Origin: Aquatica leii | Taxonomy: Eukaryota; Arthropoda; Insecta; Coleoptera; Lampyridae | NCBI GenBank assembly: GCA_035610365.1 | Contig: CM069433.1 | Coordinates: 186,318,760-186,382,759, forward strand | Length of the DNA stretch: 64,000 nt | Reading direction: 5' to 3' | In this document: piece by piece, positions 43,670-54,200 of the stretch | Layout of the letters: every line of letters begins with the position of its first letter | Numbering within the stretch: the stretch's first letter is position 1 | The notes under the pieces: generated by a model | What the model was told of the DNA's origin: nothing | Databases searched by the model: none | What the model saw: only the letters and a program-made list of their open reading frames with translations | Position numbers and translations under genes: made by a program

Positions 43670-44580
43670 ATTTTGGTTATCGCCAACAAACGGGGCTAGA
43701 CGATCGACGTGGACCACATTTGGTTTTTGGTTGCGATATATAACGTCATTGATAAACTGCACGACTTCATAAGGGCCCTCCCATTGCCTTTGCTGCTTCG
43801 GCGACAAACCACGTCTTCTTTGGGGATTATACAACCATACCATGTCGACAGGTTGAAACCCACCATTTTGTGGTCTGATGTCATATCTAGTCTTCATACT
43901 GTCGCTGGCAATTTGTGCGTTTGTACGGACCTCCTCATGTACTTCGTTTAGCTTCTTGGTCAGTTTGCTGACGTAATCTTCAGCAACTTCTTCTTCCGGG
44001 CTTCGTCCAAATTGGAAGTCGCATGGTAGTCGTATTTCACGACCGAGCATCACACCGGATGGTGCTTGGCCCGTGTTTTCGGATTTCGGATTTCGGATGA
44101 TCGTTATGTTATTAGGAAAAGGTGTAAGTACTGATCCCAGTCTCTTTGGTGTTCGGACACTACTTTGGCTAAGTACTTGCCCATTGTTCGATTCATCCGC
44201 TCAACCATGCCATCAGATTAAGGGTGGACAGGCGTCGTCCTAGTTTTCTTAACTCCCTACGGTCGGCAAACTTCTTGAAACAGCCCAGACTCAAAATTGC
44301 GGCCTTGATCCGGAGTCTAATTCGAACGGAATTCCAAACCGTCAGAAAAATTTTTTTACTAATACGTCTGCGACTGTAGCAGCTTCTTGATTGGTTATGA
44401 CGTAAGTCTCCGTCAATTTCGTGAAATAATCCATCGCCACCAGGATGTATTTGTTTTCCGAATCGGATTCTGGGAACGGGCCTGCGATGTCAATCGCTAG
44501 TCTTTCCAAAGGGCTTCCTCGCGCTTTTTCGCTGGACTACTTCCTGATGCGCAGACCGTTTAAAATTTAATTTAGAGAGA
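43652..44580 (-). pseudogene. Gypsy integrase of the macrodomain element
   Basis: Downward on the minus strand: LERLAIDIAGPFPESDSENK (first Asp), YILVAMDYFTKLTETYVITN, FGIPFELDSGSR with the second Asp region altered, then damaged text that fits MNRTMGKYL. From 44053 the frame is clean: MMLGREIRLPCDFQFGRSPE, VHEEVRTNAQIASDSMKTRY, VWLYNPQRRRGLSPKQQRQW, EGPYEVVQFINDVIYR, NVVHVDRLAPF, the Gypsy C-terminal domain. RT and everything 5' of about 44580 are absent, so the element is 5' truncated. It stops at 43652, overlapping the macrodomain frame. Confidence 0.88.
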
Positions 44581-45058
44581 CTGGGGACAGTTGATTCATC
44601 AGTAGACTTGATACAATTGGAAATACGCATCCTCTAGGTTAAAAAAATGCGTATGAACTAATAGGAATAAAGGAAGGGAGTAGTGGTTTATGTCACATAA
44701 GCGGGTAGGCAATTTAACCATTAGTGATCACCGTATGTTGTGAATCATCTCCAAATTTATAGATTTTATGCGAAATTTCGAAACAAATTTAAGGTAAAGA
44801 AATTTACAATAAATTTTGGTTAAAATACTTGATTAACAGTTGGCACATATAGCTATGTTTTGATATTAAAAGTTTACAATAATTATCATTATTACTAAAT
44901 AAATTAATAATTCATGATCAGCATAACATTGTGGGACACATGATACACTTCTATTCAGGGACACTTGATACGTATCAACTCTTCCTAAACATCTGTTAAT
45001 AAACTTGTAGGTACCTACCTATCTATTTTAAATTTGTTTTATGGATTTATTTGGAGAA

Positions 45059-46583
45059 ATGCCTTTTAAATATTTAAAAAAAAACCAATCGGTCACCAAC
45101 TCCGGAAGACGTTATGAGAAAAGCTGTGCAGGAAGTTGTAAATTTGGACTGCAAGATTAGAACGACTGCCGTTAAATATGGAATAGATAAGATGACTTTA
45201 AAGAGGTACGCAGCAAAATACAGGCAGCATGGCTTACAAGCTTCGTTTGTTCCAAATTTTAGACAATCACAAATATTTACTAATTTAGAGGAGCAAAATT
45301 TAGCTCAGTATTTTATAACTGCAGCGAATATGAACTACGGTATGGCAAAAGAATGTAAAAGGCTTGCCTATCTCTATGCCATGAAAAATGAGAAAGACGT
45401 TTCTCAACCTTGGAAAACTAATGAGGAGGCATCTTATGACTGGTTTAGGGGATTTACGCAAAGGAATAACAACTTATCTATAAGACACCCTGAACCAACA
45501 AGTCTAAGTAGAGCAACCGCTTTTAATAGACACACTGTATCGTCATTTTTTGATCTGTTACGAGAAGTACTAGAACGCGAAACATTTGAACCCAGATCAA
45601 TATATAATTGTGACAAAACAGCACACAACACACACAAACCAGGAAGTATTGTATCCAAGAAAAGTCAGAAGCAAGTTTCGAACGCTACATCTGCAGAGCG
45701 TGGTCAAACGGTAACGGTTTGTTGTGCTGTGAATTCCATTGGAAATTTCATTCTTTCGTTTTTTGTATTCCCCCGTGTCAAAAAGCAAGACTATATGACT
45801 ATAAGAGCTCCAGTAGGATCAGTTGCGGTCACTCATCCTAGTGGGTGGATGACCGTTGAAAATTTTATTGTGTTCTTGGAGCATTTTGTAAAATTTGTTA
45901 AATGCACAATAGGAAATAAAGTCTTACTTCTCTTGGACAATCATAGTAGCCACATTTCTCCACAAGGATTAAGGTTCTGCAAAGACAACGGAATAGTTTT
46001 ATTAACCATCCCGCCATATACTAGCCACAGGTTACAACCGTTAGACATATCTACTTATCGACCATTTAAATCCTATTTTAATGCGTCATGTGACAGCTTC
46101 TTGGTAAATCACCCAGGTGAAACAATAACGCTCAAAAATATTGCGGATCTTGTAGGCACAGCATTTGATCGTGCATTTACTACCAACAATATAAAAAGTG
46201 GGTTTATAAAAGCGGGGATACAGCCATTTACTCTTGAAATTTTTGGAGATGATGCATTTTTGTGTTCAGAAGTAACAAATCGTCCAAATCCAAGTAACGA
46301 CACGGTTTCTTTGGACAATTACCCGGTCTATAGAGAAAAGACACCTCCTCCCTGAATAACTGAACCTAATGTACTGCAAAGAACACATGGCGTGCTCCAA
46401 TACAGTAGCACAGTACTCAACACCGAACCTGGCCCATCTGGTTTACACTTGAATAAGTCTTTAGAAGAAATAAGACCGTTGCCAAAAGCAGCCCCAAGGA
46501 AAACGACATCACAAGGTCAAAACGATTGTCAACGGATTGTTGAACTCAATTCACGGAAATCTTCATTTAGCACCGGTGATTAG
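45059..46583 (+). pseudogene. pogo/Tigger-like DDE transposase, one stop and an N-terminal frameshift
   Basis: The frame from 45114 has an HTH part (MRKAVQEVVNLDCKIRTTAV, YGIDKMTLKRYAAKY), the second DNA-binding part (DWFRGFTQRNNNLSIRHPEP), and the catalytic domain: YNCDKTAHNT (first Asp; DETG is usual), LLLLDNHSSH (second Asp) and SHRLQPLDISTYRPFK (third Asp), giving DD35D. A better start is MPFKYLKK at 45059, one base out of frame across a poly-A run. TGA at 46353 stops it early; the same frame goes on through GPSGLHLNKSLEEIRPLPKA to 46583. Terminal repeats were not identified. Confidence 0.88.
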
Positions 46584-46589
46584 TTTGAT

Positions 46590-48088
46590 TACGTTGATTT
46601 TATTCAAGCATTTATTTTATTTTATGCATGTCACAATTTTATCAAACAAATTTTTGCAATTAATATAAGTACTTCAATACGTTATTTTTTAGATAAATGC
46701 ATTTTTGAAATGAAACGTAAAACTGTCAAAATGATTGACAAACTAAAAGCCAAGTCAAGAAATAAAAATTGATTAATTTGAAATAGAGATGAAGAAAAAA
46801 CTTGCCATATCAAGTTATTTTTGTTTTATTAAAAAAAATAATGTGCCTATGTTGTTCTTTGGACCTCTTGTATATAATTTTCTTATGTAAAAAATCCGCA
46901 ATTAAAAATACTAATCGACGTGTTTAACCGCTTTACCACAAATTAATATATCTGACTTTTAAACAAATTTGTTCCTTTTATCATAAACGCTCAGTATATC
47001 AAGAAGAAAAATAATAGGCGCCATATTGAACGTAACGTCTTTGTGTTAGTGGTACAAATTTACATGCAATCAAATACAATAATTAACATTGCCAAAAATA
47101 AATTAAATACTTAGATACATTAATTTTTTATTACTCATTTGAAAATATTTATACACATACAATACGTACATATAAAAAAATTACGTTCTCTACATTAAAA
47201 AAATTCTGATCTTACCAAGTGATTATGTTAATGTTCTAGAAAGTTTCATTTTCATCAGTTACTCAGTAATTATTGTTTTATGTGAATTGCATTCAGTTAG
47301 CCACAAATTTTCTGTTCATCCTAAATTATTTTTAATCGTTATTTAAAATACCTTATTTTATTTGAATTACTGTAAATGCTATTTACAAATAATGTTTCAA
47401 TCACATTTATATAACTTGTTTTATCAACACTTAAATATTTTTTATAATTTCCGTACTTAATTATTTTTATATAAATAGTGACACAAACAACTCGCGGTAT
47501 GAGCTACGGGACAAGATTCTGAAGATGTTTTAACATTCTGGCCACATTGAAACGACACATCGATGTCCTCAGTTATAAAGTTTCTATCCTTTTTCTTTGT
47601 TTTTATTTATATTCTTTTAATAAAACTTCGAAATTACTTAAGTATCTTATATACAACCAATTATACATACGCTTACTATTGCTATTTGTGTAGTTTTAAT
47701 ATTTTGTAAATTGTTTTATAAACTTTTAAATAATAGTGCCAAGATATATTTTTTTGGGCTATATATTTTATGTAGCTTTTTGGCATATCAGTTTACTAAT
47801 TGCGAGCGTTCCTTAATTAAATATTGTTAATTAAATACACTTAAAAAATCAGTTCTTCTAGTTAATGACAGCTACATCTACAGCTTAGATTTTTTGATTA
47901 ACCTTCATAGAATGTACGTTAATTAATAAATAAAATTATAGATAATATCTTTAAACATCATGTCTAAGTAATGTCAATTATAAAAATCTCAATGAAAGTA
48001 AGTTCAATATTCAAGTGTATGATAACTTATCTATTAGGTAATATAAATTATTACAAACAATTTTAACAAAATACATCGTGTTAAAAAA
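46590..48088. other. Intergenic stretch between the two transporter genes
   Basis: AT-rich with no gene recognised. The last 100 nt before 48089 (TGTATGATAACTTATCTATT, then ATACATCGTGTTAAAAAAATGG) resemble 3860-3940 upstream of gene 1, so the duplication took some 5' flank with it. No clear TATA element can be chosen in such AT-rich sequence. Confidence 0.5.
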
Positions 48089-48243
48089 ATGGACGATCAA
48101 AATTTTTTTGATTCAATTTTGGTAGATGTTGGAGAATTTGGAAGATATCAAAAAAGAACATGTTTTTTCATTTTAACAATTGTAGTAATTACTTACTTTG
48201 CATCGATTACATATGTGTTTGAAGCTAAACAAGTGAATCACAG
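48089..48243 (+). CDS. Gene 2 exon 1
   Basis: [20 protein letters not shown], then the hydrophobic span [19 protein letters not shown]. Ends CACAG before GTAAAC, phase 2. Confidence 0.9.
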
Positions 48244-51200
48244 GTAAACAAACCTTTTATAATAGTGTTAGTAACGCATAATTACTTTTTGATTTCTGTT
48301 AAGTTTATGTACCTATTAAAAACTTATCTTTAAGGTGCGAAATATCCGAGTGCGAGTCAAATCCAATACAATTTAAACCTGATTGGTGGGAAAACGCTAT
48401 TCCTGCAGAAAATGGAAACCCATCAAAATGTTTGAGATTTCGGCGTCTAAGTAATAGTTCCAAAACGTGTAATGTTTCTGATTTTAATCGAGAAATTAAA
48501 GATCCTTGCGAAAAATTTGTGTACGAAACTAGAGAAATATCTATTTTACACGACGTAAGTTTTAGCATTAAAGGTAAATATAAATTGAACAATAGTATTT
48601 TAAAAAGACAATTTATCATACAAAAAGTATTACCCGTAAAGAGAGGTAAACACATTTTTGTTTAGATTGATGTCGGCTACCTACATACATAATTAGAAAC
48701 AGTAACCTTCAGTCATCAGAGCGTGATCTACTTTGTATAAAATGGGGTACCTAATAGGTTTCTTTTTTTTATATCGTATGTGATACTGACGAGGTACCAA
48801 ATCCAATTTTTTGACCTCGGCAACTTTTCGGATCACTGCCAAAAAGAGTAAAAATTGCCGAAATTCTGAACTTTTTTACGTTTGGCCAATTTTGACCCTG
48901 AGGTTTAAAATTAAATTGGTTACAATAGGCATAAGAATGTCGGAGATATGCCTGTTCTTTCATCAACACTAATTTTTAAAGTTTAAACAGTAGTGTTCGA
49001 CGGGTATTCAACAGAGACTGAAATAAGAATACAAAAAGCGCTCAACGTATTCTCCAAGCTTGGCCACATTCTTTTTCTGAGAAGATATTTGAGAAAACCA
49101 ATGCGCCGCAGATTTCACAAAAAAAGGTTTAATCTGACGATAAAACCAAAGTGCGATTTATCCACCTACTGAAAGCAAAGATGGAAAATTTTGATATAGT
49201 GGTCATTAAGTCGGAGCGAAAAAATTAAAAAAAAATTTTTTATGAAATTTTGATAACGGCTAAGAACGAAAATGTTCTATTTATAAATACTATTTCCTGT
49301 GCAAAATTTCAGCTTCTTACTACTTTGTTTTGAGGGGTCACACAAACGTCAAAGTTATATCAATTTCAAGTATATTATTTTCATTTTATTATCGGTTAAA
49401 TTACGTCGGATTTTTGCAAGTTCATAGCTTATTACAAAATATAAGCTATAAACTTCCCAGAACTCACCACGTGGAGGTATTCGACCTAGAGTTCCTACCT
49501 CCCTCCCACCCTTATACTCATAAATTACTTATATTCTCTTTTGGTTTCGAAAACTGGCATTTCTGATCGGGATTGCAGTTTGGCCATTACATAGGCGTCT
49601 CTAGATTCCTTTCCTGAAACACTCAAAGATGCCTCAGAGACTATCTTGACATGTCTTTCCACAGCCTGTGTATGACACGGAAACTTCACTAAACCCATTT
49701 CAGGTACAGTCTGAATCAGCTGATTCAGGTCATCATTTGATATGCTTGCCAAAATAGGTGGTTCACTTAGTTCACAATTCTGTCAATCAATCAAATCGTT
49801 ATATGTAATTGCTTCAAAATTTATTTTAGGAATAATAAATTCTCTCGTCCGTTCACGGGTAAGGCCATTTCTGGTCTTCAAAATACGCCTTAAAGCTAAT
49901 TCTCGAAGATAACGTTTGGTATCATTTAGCATACAAATCAATAAATTCTCCGGGTGAGCGAAATATGCATTTCTTTCTATTACTGGATCTATAATTTTTA
50001 AAATGTTTTGGGGTAAAAACCTTGATCGCTAAATCATTCCTAATAAATGCTTTGGGCCATCTAAGCAAGATGGTTTTATTTTTATGTTAAACCAAGTAGG
50101 TGCGTAGACCTTAATCACAAAAGAACTAAGAATCTTGAGATTTGTTGAAGGTACTTCCGTTGCTGCATATAAACGTAAAATTCGGTTCGCACAAGTTAGC
50201 CATCTTAAATGAGCCAAGGGTCCTGGGTTTCTCTTTGACAAATCAAATGGAAAGATTCCGGAAGATATTGCATGACATGCTTAATACAAATATTTTTGGT
50301 CGGTACTTAATACAGCAACATCAACGTCGGGTAATTCGCCTTGTATCGGTTCAAATTTTACAACTGGTAGTTTGTCACATGTTTCCAAGAGTTTTCCAAT
50401 TTCCCCGGAAAACCCCCGCGGTCCTGTTGTCTGGCCATCTAAAAACTGGAGCAGGTGTCTTAATGGCAATTCATTCGCATGAAGCATGCAAATAAACCAC
50501 TAGAGTGGTTTTTCAAATTCCCTTTCAAGCTGTACTATTATTCCGTTTTTCCGTCCCGTATTCACAACAGTGCCATCACAGCCGATAACAACTACACTAT
50601 CCACGATAATTTTTTCCTTTAAGAAATTAAACAAAGATAATGAAATTTCTTTAGCGGTACCGGCTTTTGGAGAAACATGCCCTAAATATCTTGATCCAGG
50701 TTCACATAAAACCACAATGTGTTCCTGTACAATAATTTTTTTATGTCTTTTTTGTTCAATAGTTTCAAAAGTAATGGTTTTGTCCTTGCGACCGTCAAAA
50801 TAAATTCCTTCAATGTCACTTTTAATTTCTATGTTTTGAATCGCCTTTCTAACATTTTTTCTTGCTCGCCTAATTTTACTTCTATCTATAACTTTGGACT
50901 GGTCTTCTAGAGTTATTATCCCAACATCCTGAAGAACTGCACTTGACAACATTGCAGCAGCTCTGTCTGAAACTCCCGTTCTATCACATACTAAAGCCAA
51001 TTTTTTGATGTTAATTCGCATTTGAGATGTACTGGGAATAGCTAATGTTTCTGAAGGAGGTTTCATGTTTTTTGCGGGAACGAATTCATGATCTAGATCA
51101 TCTAATTCGGACTCACTGCTCGAACTTTTATCCTTATCTAAATCATTAGAATTAACAAATGTCAAGTCTAACTTGGAAACCTCTTTGCTTTTTCTCTCGT

Positions 51201-54200
51201 CGATTTTGTTTCTTCGGGCAACGCGTCTCTGTAAAAGTTTACTGGTTACCACATCCACACCAGCAATAATCATTTGCCTTTCACGCCACTGATCTACTAA
51301 AAATTCTTGCTCTTTAGTTGGAACTTTGTACAAACACACGCACTTTTTAAAATCAGAACATTTACAAAAACTGATATCAAACAGTTTCTTTTGAGCTCCA
51401 TTAAAAAATTATTTGGCCTTTGGATTCCGTCTATACGCCGGCAATTTTTTAACCTTTTTATACTTCTCAAAATAGTCTTTTAACATTTGAAAAATTCTAC
51501 GGTCACTCAAATATGGCAAACAAGCTTTGTCCCATATACTTTTAACATCTTGTAAAACAATGTTTGCAACTTCAGGAAAAGTTGGTTCTTTTTTACACTT
51601 TTGTAATAATTCGAACCTCACATACAAATAATGCTTCATAACATCACAAAAAGTGGGCAAAACCGTAGTACTAAGTTGTTTGAAAGCCCCAAAAACGGTA
51701 AGTACGTCTCTCCGCGTTTTCGGCATTTAAAATAATTTTAACACTACTTACAACAGAACAGCTCGAACATCACTAAACTTATGGGACTACTCGACTTGCC
51801 TGACGCAATGTTATTTATTATTTTCGGAGAAAACGACAATTACCGAGTAATACCGCGATGTTGCTATGTTGCCACTTGTTGCAGAAAATACTTATTGTTA
51901 ATACTTATTGGGGAACTTCGTCAGTAATGTGACCCCTGAAAAACATGTATCAAGAATTTGAAATTTTTACCATATAATCAACTCATAAGAAAGAAAGTTT
52001 TAGGCACTAGCCGTTGTTAAAATTCAAAAGTAAATTTTTTCGCTCCGACTTAGTGGTCATTGTAGGTGAGGACATAGTAACAACTATTTTCAGAAGTTTG
52101 GAAGAGGTAAAACGGCAGATATCTTCTACTCAACCATCTCAATTTTTTTCTGATTGTCAACTCCTTCTTATTACCCATGGTTTTGGTGAATGTGATTTTT
52201 CTACTTCATCCTTTTTTGGTCAAAGAAAAGGCAAGCTGTTTTCAGTAATTTAAAAGAATCCAAACCGCAAGGAGAAAGCAGCAGTTTTTGGAATCGCACG
52301 TAGCCGATGAAGGAAAGCAAATTCTTATTGTGCTATATAGTAGAAATAACTCAATTAAAAGCTTACTGACCTTCGCGATCAGCTTTTAGCAAAAGCTGTA
52401 ACCCAAGACAAACTTCAATCTTGCCAGACTGCTTCCTACTCAAGAAGCTGCCAGTTTCCATTCACTTAGAACCCACCGCCAAGTGCAGAGGTGGCTTGGT
52501 ATGGATATGTATGGAAATCAATCTGCTTGAATCAGGCTTAAAGTGCTCTATTGTATGCGGTAAATGCAGTGGTCAGTCTTGCGGGAATAGGCCAAATGTC
52601 ATCGTTGACCTGAATACTCCGGAGCTCGATGTCCTACTAGATAACGATGAATTAGATGGGCTGCTTGTACATACTGACAGCCCTCTAGAAAATGAAATTG
52701 ATCGTGGTAAAACAATACAAGAAAAAAAGACACAGAAACTGAAGAGTAACTTGAACCTAAGGTCTTCCAAGAAATTTAAACAAAGTTGAAACGTGTTTTC
52801 CCTGTTACAATCTCGTATTTTCAAGCAATTCTTTTTGACAATATGAAGTTTTTATATATAATATATATAATAAATTATCTACTGTTATTTTTAAGATTTG
52901 ACCCAATTGTAACCTAACTTAAAACTTGAAAACTAGCATTGATGGAACATTTGACAAACTTTGAAAATCCATCTCAAACATTCTTAGACCTATTGTAACT
53001 AATTTGATCTTAAATTGTAGAAAATTTAATGTGATTTTAAAATAATTGGAGTTGTTCTTTATAAAAAAATTCTCCTTCAGGGTCAAATTTGACCAATTGT
53101 AAAAAAAGTTCAAAGTTTAACAATTTTAACATGTTTTTGCGGAGCCATATCTTCGAAAATATTAGGCGTATAATAACTATTTTAGTCTTAAATTATAGGG
53201 AATTTAATATTTATAGTTGTCCTTTATGAAAAAGTGTTGTTTCAGGGTCAAAATTAGGTAAACCTAAAAAAGTACAAAATTCCGGCAATTTTTACGCTTT
53301 TTCGCGGTGATTCGGAAGGTCGCCAAGGTCAAAAATTTGGATTTGGTATTTAGGTATTTATCGCATACAATATAAAAAACCTACTTCCCCGTTTCATGTA
53401 GGGTAAAATGTACTAGGTTACTGGGCTAATTTCTTGCAGGCGAAATTTATTCAAATGCATGTAAGATCGTTAAAAAATTCTTCTAGAAATTCTGCTAAAA
53501 ATAAATTAAATTGATTATAATTTGAGCCATCTATAAGGGCGTTATTATAAGTGTGTTCTTAATCTTCGCCCAAAATAAGCTTTACTTTGAATTAAGATAT
53601 AATTTTTGTTAATACTAATTAATATAAGTTCAATAAAATTTTTTTTAGAGTTTTAAAAAGCCATTTGGATTTTTTTTTAATCGGGACATGACAGTCCAGT
53701 CAGAAATAAGATAATCAAAATAATTTTTTTTTAATTAGTATTAACATTAGCGACAGATGAGACCGTAAGGAGATTAGGAAACATTGACGTATTTTTGCAT
53801 CACTTTTATTTACTATTACGGCGTAAACAATTTCTAGACAGCCACAAATAGTTAGTTAGTTTGTGCGGTATTATCAATAAAAATAAAACAATATATCCAT
53901 TTTACTTCTCACTCACATCAATATTTATTTTAAATTATTATTATAATTATTTAGTTTAATCTACAATGCAATGAAAATATTTGGAAATTAACATTGGTGG
54001 GAACTGTTCATGCTGTAGGACTGTTTATAGGACTGCCTATTACTGGAATACTATCTGACAGGTAATAAAATAAATACAGTTTATTATAAAAAAGCTGCAA
54101 ACATAAACTAATTGTTAACAATTGCATTATACTTATTCATTTAGTATTTTATTTAGTTATTTACTAATTTTATAGGTTTGTGACACAATTTCATGCTTAT

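Larger units (their letters stand above)
48755..53383 (+). mobile_element. Transposon B: unclassified DNA element with long inverted ends, split by transposon A
   Basis: TAGGTTTCTTTTTTTTATAT at 48755 is matched in reverse complement by ATATAAAAAACCTA ending at 53383. The match continues inward about 200 bp: CCAAATCCAATTTTTTGACC / CCAAATCCAAATTTTTGACC, AAAAATTGCCG, GACCCTGA. The right end carries a further tandem of subterminal repeats. Coding pieces lie at 48985-49198 and 52061-52790 and are separated by transposon A. A target duplication could not be fixed. Confidence 0.72.

Noticed and set aside
44600-45058. Terminal inverted repeat for the pogo-like element
   Set aside because: No convincing pair flanked by TA could be found on both sides of the gene.
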